This document shows positions 54,805 to 63,859 of a stretch of DNA of 64,000 bases, piece by piece. Below the pieces are notes generated by a model that saw only the letters and a program-made list of their open reading frames with translations, had not been told where the DNA came from and searched no databases. The translations under genes were made by a program, and so were the position numbers. Positions within the stretch are counted from its first letter, which is position 1. Every line of letters starts with the position of its first letter. This DNA comes from Rhizobium mayense (lineage in GTDB: Bacteria; Pseudomonadota; Alphaproteobacteria; Rhizobiales; Rhizobiaceae), in assembly GCF_030272705.1 (NCBI RefSeq), contig NZ_JARFYM010000006.1, forward strand, positions 124,001 to 188,000. Reading direction: 5' to 3'.

Positions 54805-55902
54805 TCAGATCGCCAGGCTCTTGCCGGTCTCGGCGGAAAAGAGATGCGCCTGGCTGAGGTCGAAGCTCATCTTCAGCTGTTCGCCGCTTTTCAAACCGCG
54901 CGGATTGAGCATGCGCGATACCCACTCGCGGCCGGCAAATTCGACGAACACCAGAGTTTCATTGCCGAGAGGCTCGGTAATGGCGACGGGCAACGTTACC
55001 TCATGCACCGCCGTTTCGGCGCCGGAATGCAGGCCATGGCCGCTTGGGAAGATATCGTCCGGACGCAGGCCCAAGGCAACCTTTTCACCATCCTTGACGC
55101 GGCCTTCGAACTGGCCTGGCAGCGGCAGCTTGTCGCCGTTCTTGAACACCAGTGTGCCGGCCGAAATCGTAGCCTCCTCGATATTCATCGGCGGCGAGCC
55201 GATGAAGCCGGCGACGAAACGGGTGGCTGGCCGCTTGAACACCTCATCCGGCGTGCCGACCTGCTCGATATAGCCGTCGCGCATGATGACGATGCGGTCG
55301 GCAAGCGTCATCGCTTCCACCTGGTCGTGGGTGACGTAGATCACCGTCGACTGCACCTTGGCGTGCAGCTTCTTGATCTCGGTGCGCATCTGCGTGCGGA
55401 GCTTGGCGTCGAGGTTCGACAACGGCTCATCGAAGAGGAAGACTTCCGGCTGGCGGACGATGGCGCGGCCCATGGCGACGCGCTGGCGCTGGCCGCCAGA
55501 AAGCTGCGCCGGCCGGCGATCCATCAGCGCCTCCAGGCTGAGAATCGCGGCCGCTTCGTTGACGCGCTGGTCGATCTCCGCCTGCGGCTGCTTGGCAATC
55601 TTCAGCGAGAAGCCCATGTTCTCGCGCACGGTCATGTGCGGATAGAGCGCGTAGGACTGGAACACCATGGAGATGTTGCGATCGCGTGGCGGCAGGTCGT
55701 TGACGATGGTATCGCCGATCATGATGGCGCCGCCGGAAATCTCCTCAAGGCCGGCGATCATGCGCAGCGTCGTCGACTTGCCGCAGCCAGAAGGCCCGAC
55801 AAGCGCGATGAATTCCTTGTCCTTGATATCGAGATCGATCCCGTGGACGATTTCCAGGGCGCCGTAGCGCTTGACGAGTTTTTTGAGCGAAACCTGAGCC
55901 AT
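54805..55902 (-). CDS. CUT1 sugar ABC transporter ATPase (UgpC/MsmK type)
   Basis: 365 aa from the ATG at 55902. Walker A GPSGCGKST, signature LSGGQRQRVAMGRA, Walker B FLFDEPLSNLD and VTHDQVEAM are intact. The C-terminal ~130 residues are the OB/TOBE domain that in this family contacts regulators. It energises the two permeases encoded immediately upstream (7-bp gap). Confidence 0.95.
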   Translation of the reverse strand: MAQVSLKKLVKRYGALEIVHGIDLDIKDKEFIALVGPSGCGKSTTLRMIAGLEEISGGAIMIGDTIVNDLPPRDRNISMVFQSYALYPHMTVRENMGFSLKIAKQPQAEIDQRVNEAAAILSLEALMDRRPAQLSGGQRQRVAMGRAIVRQPEVFLFDEPLSNLDAKLRTQMRTEIKKLHAKVQSTVIYVTHDQVEAMTLADRIVIMRDGYIEQVGTPDEVFKRPATRFVAGFIGSPPMNIEEATISAGTLVFKNGDKLPLPGQFEGRVKDGEKVALGLRPDDIFPSGHGLHSGAETAVHEVTLPVAITEPLGNETLVFVEFAGREWVSRMLNPRGLKSGEQLKMSFDLSQAHLFSAETGKSLAI

Positions 55903-55909
55903 GGGGATT

Positions 55910-56776
55910 TCAACCTTTGACCGCACCGAATGTCAGACCCGACACCAGATGCTTCTGAATGATGAAGGTAAGAGCGAGCGCCGGAACGATCATCACGACC
56001 GCCAGCGCGCACATGCCGCGCCAGTCGATGGTGAATTCGGCCGTGTAGTCGAGCAGACCGACCGGCAGCGTCTTGGAATCGACGGAGCGGGTGAGCTGCG
56101 AGGCTAGTGCATATTCGTTCCAGCAGGTGAGGAAGGCGAAGATGCCCGCAGACGCGATGCCGGGACCGGCGAGCGGAAACTCCACCTGCCAGAAGGCCTG
56201 CCAGCGTGTGCAGCCGTCGATCTGCGCCGCCTCGGCGAGGTCTTTCGGCACCTGACGGAAGAAGCCGTCGATCAACCAGATCGTGAAGGGTACGTTCAGC
56301 GCCACATAGGTGATGATCAGGCCAAAATGCGTGTCGATGATGCCGAGCCGCGCATAGACCATGAACAGCGGCAGCGATAGCGCCACGCCCGGCACGGATC
56401 GCGTCAGCATCAGGCCGAGGAAAACGGCCGACTTGCCGGCAAAGCGGTAGCGGGCGAATGCATAGCCGCCGGACATGCCGATGATCAGCGCGATGATGGT
56501 GGAGGTGACGGAAATCACCAGCGAATTGCGGAAATAATCCAAGACGGGGATACCGCCCTGCCCCGCGCCGCCGAACATAGCGCGATAGGCTTCGAACGAC
56601 AGCTCCTGCGGTATCCAGACCGGCGGCTTCGCCATGATCTCGACCGTGGGCCGCAGCGAGCTGAGGATGATCCAGAAGCCCGGCAGGCAGATGATGAGCA
56701 TCGCGATGAAAAGGCCTATGAGATAGGCAACTTTTGCGATGCGTCGGCGCGTGCGTTGTTTGGCGTTGCGATCCAT
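55910..56776 (-). CDS. CUT1 sugar ABC transporter permease (MalG type)
   Basis: 288 aa from the ATG at 56776 (GGAG upstream). Six membrane helices; EAA loop DLAEAAQIDGCTRWQAFWQVEFPLAGPG (~185-212). It pairs with the MalF-type permease, whose stop is 2 bp upstream. Confidence 0.93.
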   Translation of the reverse strand: MDRNAKQRTRRRIAKVAYLIGLFIAMLIICLPGFWIILSSLRPTVEIMAKPPVWIPQELSFEAYRAMFGGAGQGGIPVLDYFRNSLVISVTSTIIALIIGMSGGYAFARYRFAGKSAVFLGLMLTRSVPGVALSLPLFMVYARLGIIDTHFGLIITYVALNVPFTIWLIDGFFRQVPKDLAEAAQIDGCTRWQAFWQVEFPLAGPGIASAGIFAFLTCWNEYALASQLTRSVDSKTLPVGLLDYTAEFTIDWRGMCALAVVMIVPALALTFIIQKHLVSGLTFGAVKG

Positions 56777-56778
56777 GA

Positions 56779-57672
56779 TTACCACTCCGCTCCGATCTGG
56801 GTGCGGGCAAGCGCCAGCTTACGGAAGAAATAGACTGTGAAGGCGATCGACAGGATGATCGAGACATAGGCCATGGCGTTGGCAAGCCCCATTTGCGCAT
56901 CGGCATAGGCCGTGCGTCCGACCAGCGTCCAGATCAGTTCCGTTCGCCGCGCCGGGCCGCCATCGGTCATGATCTTGACGATGTCATAGGCGCGGGCGAC
57001 ATCGAGCGAACGGATGGTCATGGCGATAAAGGCGAACGGCATCAGGAACGGCCAAGTGACGTAACGGAAGGTCTGCCAGCTCGTGCAGCCGTCGACCTTG
57101 GCGGCCTCCACCGGCTCCTGCGGCATGGCCAGCAGGCCGGCAAGGATGAGGATCGCGAAGACCGATGTCGACGACCAGACTTCGGCGATGACGATGGATA
57201 GCAGCGCCAGATTGCCGTCGATCAGCCAGGGTATGGCATTGTTGGTAATGCCCAGGGATTGCAGGGCATTGTTGATGATGCCGACATTGTCGTTGAACAT
57301 GAATTTGAACTGGAAACCGACGAGCACGGGCGAAAACATCATCGGAAACATCATCAGCGTGCGCAGGATGCGCTTGCCGTGGGTGGCCTTGTTGACCAGG
57401 AGTGCCAGGCAGAGACCTAGCAGCATTTCCAGGTTGAGCGCGATCGTCAGAAGCACGACGGTGCGCACGAAGGCCGCCAGGAAGACCGGATCGGTCAGAA
57501 TGCGGGTATAGTTCCGCAAGCCGATAAAGGTGAAGAGCGTCGCCGGCCGCGTCAGGCGGAATGGCGTGAAACTGGAATAAAAGGACAGAAGCAACGGAAA
57601 CAGCACCACCGCCACGAGCACGATAATCGCCGGAAGAAGCAGCAGGACCGGTGGAGATATTTTCTTGAACAT
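56779..57672 (-). CDS. CUT1 sugar ABC transporter permease (MalF type)
   Basis: 297 aa from the ATG at 57672. Six membrane helices; EAA loop EPVEAAKVDGCTSWQTFRYVTWPFLMP (~197-223). It lies 180 bp behind the binding-protein gene with a stable stem-loop between, a common way to make more binding protein than permease. Confidence 0.93.
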   Translation of the reverse strand: MFKKISPPVLLLLPAIIVLVAVVLFPLLLSFYSSFTPFRLTRPATLFTFIGLRNYTRILTDPVFLAAFVRTVVLLTIALNLEMLLGLCLALLVNKATHGKRILRTLMMFPMMFSPVLVGFQFKFMFNDNVGIINNALQSLGITNNAIPWLIDGNLALLSIVIAEVWSSTSVFAILILAGLLAMPQEPVEAAKVDGCTSWQTFRYVTWPFLMPFAFIAMTIRSLDVARAYDIVKIMTDGGPARRTELIWTLVGRTAYADAQMGLANAMAYVSIILSIAFTVYFFRKLALARTQIGAEW

Positions 57673-57808
57673 GGTTTGCACCTGTCGGCATTCCTCAGCA
57701 GCGTGGCCCGAACTGCCTGGAATGCGATTGCATGGGGCCGAGAGGCCGGAAGAAATCCGGCCGGACAGACCGGCCCCTAAAGGCACTGGTCATAAGCAAT
57801 TTTTAGAG

Positions 57809-57840
57809 AAGTCCCGTACCCTCCGCCGGATACGGGACTT
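57809..57840 (-). terminator. Stem-loop between binding-protein and permease genes
   Basis: AAGTCCCGTA (57809-57818) and TACGGGACTT (57831-57840) form a perfect 10-bp stem with a 12-base loop, 13 bp after the binding-protein stop. There is no U-run, so it is likely an mRNA-stabilising or partial-termination stem. Confidence 0.65.
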
Positions 57841-57852
57841 TGATTGCGGCAA

Positions 57853-59169
57853 TTAGAGCGCGCCGGCGTCCTTCAGAACGTCGGTTGCCTTCTGTGCGGC
57901 AGTATCGAGCGCTTGCTTCGAGGTCTTGTCGCCAAGGATGGCGGCCTGAAGCTCAGGATAGACGACGTTGGATATCTCGATCCATTGCGGTGTGTGCGGA
58001 ACCGGGAAGGCATACTTCATCGATTCCTGGAAGGTGCTCAGCACTTCCTTCTTATAGGGATCGGACGCAGCCTGCTGGATGTCCCAATCCCAGACGGCCT
58101 TGCGGGTCGGCAGCGTGCCATTGGCGGCTTCGAGCTTCTGCGAGTCGTCGTTCGTCAGGAACCAGACGAGCGATGCGGCGGCGTCCTTGTTCTTGCACGC
58201 TTCCGTCACCGAGAAGCCGTGATGGCCGGACCAGCCGGTGTGTTTGCCAGACGAGCCCACAGGCTGCACGACGACGCCGACATTGCCGGCGATCTTCGAG
58301 GACTTCGGATCGTTGAAGTAAGTTGCCCAGCCCGGCCAATCGAGATCGAGCGCGACGGTGCCCGACGCAAATCCGGCGCCGAGATCATCCCAAAGATAGT
58401 TCGTCGTGCCGGCCGGAACGGCCTTCGCCTTGTACATATTCACGAACCAGTCGAGCGCGCGCACGCCGGCTTCGGAATTGAAGGCCGGCTTGCCGTCCTT
58501 GTCGAGATATTCGCCGCCTTCGGCGACCAGCATTTCATAGAAGCGGCCGTTGATCGCCTCTTCCTTGCCGGGGAACTGCGTGCCGAAGAAATTCGGCGGA
58601 TTGGCGAAGAAGGTTGCTTGGTCGGAGACTTCCTTCCAGGTCTTCGGCGGTGCCAGATCGTAGCCGTACTTGGCCTTGAACGCCGTCTTCTTGGCCTCGT
58701 CGTTGTAGAGGCTCTTCTGATAGTAGAGCGCCGACACGTCGAACTGGGCGCGCGGCAGCATGATCAGCCGGCCGTCAATGGTGGACGCTTCGATGGTCGA
58801 ATCGACGAACTTGGCAATCTCTTCCTTCGGCAACAGCTTGCTGAGATCGGTGTAGAGGTCGGGATACTGAGGCGCGAAGGACGAGTGGTTCGAACCGACG
58901 CACCAGGAAATATCGCCCGACGCCATGTCCGACTTGATTTCCTTGTCGAGCTCGAAATGGTTCTTCTTGGAGAGGATGTTGACCTTGGCGCCGGTCTCCT
59001 TCTCCCACTCGGAAATGCGCCCATAGAGCGGCTCATATTGCTGGCCGCCAATCAGCTTGGCGTCGATCGTCACACCCGGGAACTTGCCGGGCAGGTCGGC
59101 AGCAGAGATCGCGGAGCTCGCCAGCAATGCCAGTACGCCGGCTGCGAGGCCGGTCTTCCAATTCCTCAT
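57853..59169 (-). CDS. CUT1 sugar ABC transporter substrate-binding protein
   Basis: 438 aa from the ATG at 59169, with GGGAGGAAAA upstream. Signal peptide 1-24 (...SSAISA-AD). Family 1 binding protein: YEPLYGRISEWEKETGAKVNILSK near the start, MLPRAQFDVSALYYQKSLY (~135), and LVWFLTNDDSQKLEA (~350). It captures the sugar taken in by this operon and is its first gene, facing the IclR gene across a shared promoter. Confidence 0.93.
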   Translation of the reverse strand: MRNWKTGLAAGVLALLASSAISAADLPGKFPGVTIDAKLIGGQQYEPLYGRISEWEKETGAKVNILSKKNHFELDKEIKSDMASGDISWCVGSNHSSFAPQYPDLYTDLSKLLPKEEIAKFVDSTIEASTIDGRLIMLPRAQFDVSALYYQKSLYNDEAKKTAFKAKYGYDLAPPKTWKEVSDQATFFANPPNFFGTQFPGKEEAINGRFYEMLVAEGGEYLDKDGKPAFNSEAGVRALDWFVNMYKAKAVPAGTTNYLWDDLGAGFASGTVALDLDWPGWATYFNDPKSSKIAGNVGVVVQPVGSSGKHTGWSGHHGFSVTEACKNKDAAASLVWFLTNDDSQKLEAANGTLPTRKAVWDWDIQQAASDPYKKEVLSTFQESMKYAFPVPHTPQWIEISNVVYPELQAAILGDKTSKQALDTAAQKATDVLKDAGAL

Positions 59170-59302
59170 TGAATTTTCCTCCCTAAAGGACCGGACACCC
59201 CGCCCGATCGCCCTCACGACCCAAATATGGATCAATAATTTATATGTAAACATCTTATTCATCGACCGTCAAGCAGGGATCGCAGCCGCTTGCAAATCGC
59301 TT

Positions 59303-59320
59303 TCATTCATATATGAATGA
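59303..59320. promoter_or_regulatory. 18-bp perfect palindrome in the divergent IclR/importer promoter
   Basis: TCATTCATATATGAATGA is fully symmetric. It lies 29 bp before the IclR start and 134 bp before the binding-protein start, in an AT-rich stretch of otherwise GC-rich DNA. Position and symmetry make it the probable IclR binding site controlling both arms of the regulon. Confidence 0.65.
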
Positions 59321-59348
59321 TCTATATTTCCTTCATATGGGGCCTTCC

Positions 59349-60140
59349 ATGAGCGTAGAAGACGATAGCGATCGATACCGCGCACCGGCGCTGGACAAAG
59401 GCCTCGACATCCTGGAACTGCTGGCGCGAATCGACGGCGGTCTGACGCAGGCCGAAATCGCCAAGGCGCTCGGCAAAAGCCCGAACGAATTCTACCGTAT
59501 GCTCGATCGCCTGGTCCGGCGTGGCTATGTGCAACGGCAGGACGGCGATCGTTTCTATCTAACCCTCAAACTTTTCGGCCTGGCGCATTATCACGCGCCG
59601 GTACGCCGGCTCGTTTCCTTTGCTACCCCGCTGATGCGCGAATTCTCCAACCGCGCCGAGCAAGCCTGCCATCTGGCGATTTTCGACCGCGGCTCGGTCG
59701 TGGTCATCGCCCAACAGGATTCGCCCACCTATTGGGGCATTTCGATTCGCGTCGGTGCCCAGATCAATCTTTTCAATACCGGCTCCGGCCATGTCCTGCT
59801 GGCCTTCCGCGACGAAAAACAGCGCAAGATGATGATCAGCGAGCAGCAGCGTCAGCAGGATGACGACGTGCCGATGCCTACCGACCTCAACGAGCGCCTT
59901 CAGTTGATCAAGGAGCAAGGCTTCGAGACGATGGATAGCCTGCAGACCAACGGCGTGCGCAACATTTCGGCGCCCGTGCTGGCATTGGACGGCTACGCAT
60001 TGGCCGCACTCACTTGCCCCTATATCCAACCGGTCAATCCGAATGCACCAAGCTACGAGCAGGTGATCCAATATGTACGCGAAGCGGCCAAAGACGTATC
60101 CGAGACCGTTGCAGGCACATTGGATAATGCCGAGATATAA
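59349..60140 (+). CDS. IclR family regulator
   Basis: 263 aa from the ATG at 59349; an earlier ATG (59313) lies in the palindrome and is unlikely. The winged helix (~14-75) contains LDILELLARIDGGLTQAEIAKALGKSPNEFYRMLDRLVRRGYV; the effector domain (~90-255) includes the NGVRNISAPVLALDGYALAALTCP segment. It is the first gene of the rightward arm and should control both arms, with a pathway intermediate as effector (inferred). Confidence 0.92.
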   Translation: MSVEDDSDRYRAPALDKGLDILELLARIDGGLTQAEIAKALGKSPNEFYRMLDRLVRRGYVQRQDGDRFYLTLKLFGLAHYHAPVRRLVSFATPLMREFSNRAEQACHLAIFDRGSVVVIAQQDSPTYWGISIRVGAQINLFNTGSGHVLLAFRDEKQRKMMISEQQRQQDDDVPMPTDLNERLQLIKEQGFETMDSLQTNGVRNISAPVLALDGYALAALTCPYIQPVNPNAPSYEQVIQYVREAAKDVSETVAGTLDNAEI

Positions 60141-60203
60141 TTTCTATTTGAATAAACTATTCTTCTGTGAGTATATATTGACCAGCATGATGGGAGGATC
60201 GCC

Positions 60204-61040
60204 ATGCTTTTCGATAGCCACCTGCACATCGTCAATCGCGGCAAACTAGGATATCCTTGGCTGGAAGGGGCCGGCGCGCTGAACCGCGACAGCCTCTACG
60301 AAGACTATGCCCGCGAAGCCCAACGCGTGGGGATCACCGACACGCTCCATATGGAAGTGGACGTCGCTGAAGGCGATATCGAGCGGGAAACGGACTATGT
60401 CAAAGAATTGAGCCGACAGCCCGGCGGCATGATCCGCGGGGCCATTGCCGCCTGCCGTCCGGAAGATGCAGGCTTTCCTGCCTATCTCGAGCGCGTGCTC
60501 GCCGATCCCTTCGTCAAGGGCTTTCGCCGCGTGCTGCATGTCGTCCCCGACGACGTTTCCGAGGGCGCACTTTTCCGCGAAAATCTGAAGCGGCTCGCCG
60601 GCGCCGGCCTCACCTTCGATTTCTGCGTTCTGCCGCATCAAATCTCCAAGGCGATCGCAGTCGCTGATCTCAACCCTAATGTTCAGTTCATTCTCGACCA
60701 TTGTGGCGTGCCCGCCGTCAAGGATGGCCTCAGCGAGATCTGGACCTCGGGAATGACTGAAATCGCCAAGCGGCCGAACGTTGTCGTCAAGATTTCCGGC
60801 GTCGTCGCCTATGCCGATCCCGATAGCTGGACGGTCGACACGCTGCGCCCCTTCGTCGAGCATTCGATCGCAAGCTTCGGTTGGGATCGCGTCATCTGGG
60901 GCAGCGACTGGCCCGTCTGCACGCTGGGCGGCGGTCTCTCCACCTGGATCGCCGCGACCCATGCGCTGACGCAAGGGGCGAGCGCCGACGAGCGAGCCCG
61001 CCTCTATCAGCTCAACGCCAAGCGCCTCTGGTCTCTCTGA
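60204..61040 (+). CDS. Amidohydrolase family lactonase (L-fuconolactonase-like)
   Basis: 278 aa TIM barrel. Metal/catalytic motifs: DSHLHI with H6 and H8, H112 region (LHVV), LDHCG (H166) and WGSDWPVC (D235). This set is that of the L-fuconolactonase / 2-pyrone-4,6-dicarboxylate lactonase branch (PF04909), which opens sugar or pyrone lactones. It would hydrolyse the lactone made by the Gfo/Idh dehydrogenase. It lies 63 bp behind IclR. Confidence 0.87.
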   Translation: MLFDSHLHIVNRGKLGYPWLEGAGALNRDSLYEDYAREAQRVGITDTLHMEVDVAEGDIERETDYVKELSRQPGGMIRGAIAACRPEDAGFPAYLERVLADPFVKGFRRVLHVVPDDVSEGALFRENLKRLAGAGLTFDFCVLPHQISKAIAVADLNPNVQFILDHCGVPAVKDGLSEIWTSGMTEIAKRPNVVVKISGVVAYADPDSWTVDTLRPFVEHSIASFGWDRVIWGSDWPVCTLGGGLSTWIAATHALTQGASADERARLYQLNAKRLWSL

Positions 61041-61073
61041 GCGCGCCATGCAAGTCGATCGAAAGCCCATGCC

Positions 61074-61619
<546 letters not shown>

Positions 61620-61620
61620 A

Positions 61621-62778
61621 ATGACTGAAGGAAATAACGACAGCCTGCTCGCCGGCATCACCGTGCTGGATATGAGCCAGTTTCTGGCTGGGCCTATGGC
61701 CGCCCTTCGTCTCGGCGACCTCGGCGCGCGGGTGATCAAGGTCGAGCGTCCCGATGGCGGCGATCTCTGCCGCCGGCTTTATCTCAGCGACACGGAGATC
61801 GGCGGCGACTCGACGCTGTTCCACGCGATCAATCGCGGCAAGGAAAGCTTTGCCGTCAACATGAAGGATGAAGGTGACCTGCAGGACCTCAAGACGCTGA
61901 TCGAAAAGGCCGACGTCATCATCCAGAATTTCCGCCCCGGGGTCATCGACCGGCTGGGTCTAGACTACGTCACGGTCGCCAAGATCAATCCACGCATCGT
62001 CTATGGCAGCATCACCGGCTACGGACCGGACAACGAGTGGCGGCAGTTTCCCGGCCAGGATCTGCTCGCCCAGGCCCGCTCCGGCGCCATGTGGCTGAAC
62101 GGCGAGGCCGACGATGGCCCGGTGCCCTTCGGCCTGGCGGTTGCCGACATGCTGGCCGGCAATCTCATCGTCCAGGGCATTCTCGCCGGTCTCGTGCGGC
62201 GCAGCGTCACCGATCAGGGTGTCCACGTCGAAACCAGTCTGCTGGAGGCGATGATCGATTTCCAGTTCGAAGTACTGACCACCCATCTGAACGATGGCGG
62301 CCGCCTGCCGAAGAAATCCTCCGTGCGCAACGCCCACGCCTATCTCTCGGCCCCCTATGGCGTCTATCACTGCGCCGATGGCTGGCTGGCGCTGGCCATG
62401 ACGCCGCTGCCGAAACTGGCACCTCTCTTCGAGCTTCCGGCGCTTACCGACTACACGCCGGACGAGGCCTTCTCTCGCCGCGACGAGATCAAGAGCCTGA
62501 TCGCCAGCCGCCTGCACGAGAAGACCGTGAAGGAATGGCTCGCTATCCTGGAGCCCGCCGATATATGGGCGGCGGAAGTGCTGGACTGGCCGAAACTGTT
62601 GCAAACCGCCGCCTTCCGGCAGCTCGACATGCTGCAGACGGTAACCCGTGGCGACGGCGTTTCCGTTCGCACGACGGCAAGCCCGATCCGTGTCAATGGA
62701 GCGCGCCACAAGAGCGATATCGCCGCCCCGACGATCGGCAGCGATTCCGAGAAGATCAGAGCGGAGTTCATCACCTGA
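61621..62778 (+). CDS. Class III CoA-transferase (CaiB/BaiF family)
   Basis: 385 aa. It moves CoA between acids, forming an enzyme-bound anhydride at a conserved Asp; D176 in GLAVADMLAG is that residue. The N-terminal VLDMSQFLAGPMAALRLGDLGARVIKVE, VIIQNFRPGVIDRLGLDY and SITGYGPDNEW are family hallmarks. It activates a free acid to its CoA ester. This does not belong to any ordinary sugar-acid pathway I know, so it suggests a CoA-ester stage handled by the MaoC proteins. Confidence 0.9.
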   Translation: MTEGNNDSLLAGITVLDMSQFLAGPMAALRLGDLGARVIKVERPDGGDLCRRLYLSDTEIGGDSTLFHAINRGKESFAVNMKDEGDLQDLKTLIEKADVIIQNFRPGVIDRLGLDYVTVAKINPRIVYGSITGYGPDNEWRQFPGQDLLAQARSGAMWLNGEADDGPVPFGLAVADMLAGNLIVQGILAGLVRRSVTDQGVHVETSLLEAMIDFQFEVLTTHLNDGGRLPKKSSVRNAHAYLSAPYGVYHCADGWLALAMTPLPKLAPLFELPALTDYTPDEAFSRRDEIKSLIASRLHEKTVKEWLAILEPADIWAAEVLDWPKLLQTAAFRQLDMLQTVTRGDGVSVRTTASPIRVNGARHKSDIAAPTIGSDSEKIRAEFIT

Positions 62779-62800
62779 CACCCCTCGCCGTGAAGAAACC

Positions 62801-63121
62801 TCAGGCCACCGGCTGCACCGAAGCGACCTTGCCGGTGTTGTCGATGATGCAATTAAATCTGCGGCCGGTCGCATTCAACTCGACACGGTAGGTGTTTGCA
62901 TCCAATTGCTGCGAATTCGTCGGAAGCACCTTGCTCTGAGTGAGGCCGGCGGATTTTGCCGCGGCGTCAGCGCACAAGAGCTGCAGATCGGCGGGAGCCG
63001 TCTGCAGTTTCGTTCGAGCCATCTGGTCGGGCGGCGGCGAGGATACACATGCCGTCACCGGCGCTAGGAGCACAAGCGGGAAAAGCAATCGTGCCGCGGC
63101 CCAGGCATTCAATTTCGTCAT
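62801..63121 (-). CDS. Small lipoprotein, unknown function
   Basis: 106 aa from the ATG at 63121. A signal peptide ends in a lipobox (APVTAC; Cys ~25), so the mature protein is lipid-anchored. The mature part has two more Cys (LLCADAA and FNCIID), which could form a disulfide. No family recognised. It lies 21 bp behind the L,D-transpeptidase gene on the same strand, so a cell-envelope role is likely. Confidence 0.75.
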   Translation of the reverse strand: MTKLNAWAAARLLFPLVLLAPVTACVSSPPPDQMARTKLQTAPADLQLLCADAAAKSAGLTQSKVLPTNSQQLDANTYRVELNATGRRFNCIIDNTGKVASVQPVA

Positions 63122-63142
63122 TCTCAATCCCCCATTTTGCAG

Positions 63143-63859
63143 TCATACGCCCTTGTAGAGTGCCGCGCCCTGCATCAGTACTATCACCTTTGCGCCGATC
63201 TTCACGCGAGAGTGCAGGTCGATGATATCGTCGTTATTCATGCGTATGCATCCGGAGGAGACATCGAGGCCGATCGACCATGATTCCGGCGTGCCGTGAA
63301 TGCGGTAGATCGTGTCGTTGTTGCCTTCATACAGGTAAAGGGCCCTCGCCCCGAGCGGGTTGTCAGGTCCGCCGGGCATGCCGTTCGCCCATTTCACCGC
63401 ATTCGGATCACGGGCGACCATTTCGGCGGGCGGTGTCCAGGTCGGCCATTCCGCCGTGCGTCCGACGCGCACGATGCCGGCCCAGCCGAAGCCTTCCCGC
63501 CCAACGCCTATGCCATAGCGGATCGCCTGGCCGCCGGGCTGGACCAGGTAGAGAAAATGCTGGTTGCCGTCGATAATGATCGTTCCCGGCTCTTCAGCCG
63601 TCCGGAAGGGCACGACTTGCCTGCGAAAGGCATCCGGCACCTGTTTGTTGCGGGCGTAATATTGACGAGCCTTCCTCGCATCGTAGTCGACCCAGGTTCG
63701 GGTCTGCGGATCAAAGATCTGCGTCTGCGCCGCGAACGCGACGAGCGGGCCAAGGCCTGCGGCAGCGGCCACCAGCATGACAGCTGCCTTGCGCCTCCAG
63801 CGTCGTTCCGATCCTGCCTCCACCAATGTCTCGGCGTTCTCTTTCGGATCTGTTCTCAT
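63143..63859 (-). CDS. L,D-transpeptidase (YkuD domain)
   Basis: 238 aa. A basic N-terminal tail, then one hydrophobic anchor (~28-45), then the YkuD catalytic domain ending in H188-G-T ... S-S-G-C204-I-R-M. It makes 3-3 cross-links in peptidoglycan or attaches proteins to it. The ATG at 63859 overlaps the TGA of the upstream glycine-betaine binding-protein gene (ATGA), which decides this start over the ATG 12 bases earlier and the longer frame. Translational coupling links it to that gene. Confidence 0.88.
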   Translation of the reverse strand: MRTDPKENAETLVEAGSERRWRRKAAVMLVAAAAGLGPLVAFAAQTQIFDPQTRTWVDYDARKARQYYARNKQVPDAFRRQVVPFRTAEEPGTIIIDGNQHFLYLVQPGGQAIRYGIGVGREGFGWAGIVRVGRTAEWPTWTPPAEMVARDPNAVKWANGMPGGPDNPLGARALYLYEGNNDTIYRIHGTPESWSIGLDVSSGCIRMNNDDIIDLHSRVKIGAKVIVLMQGAALYKGV

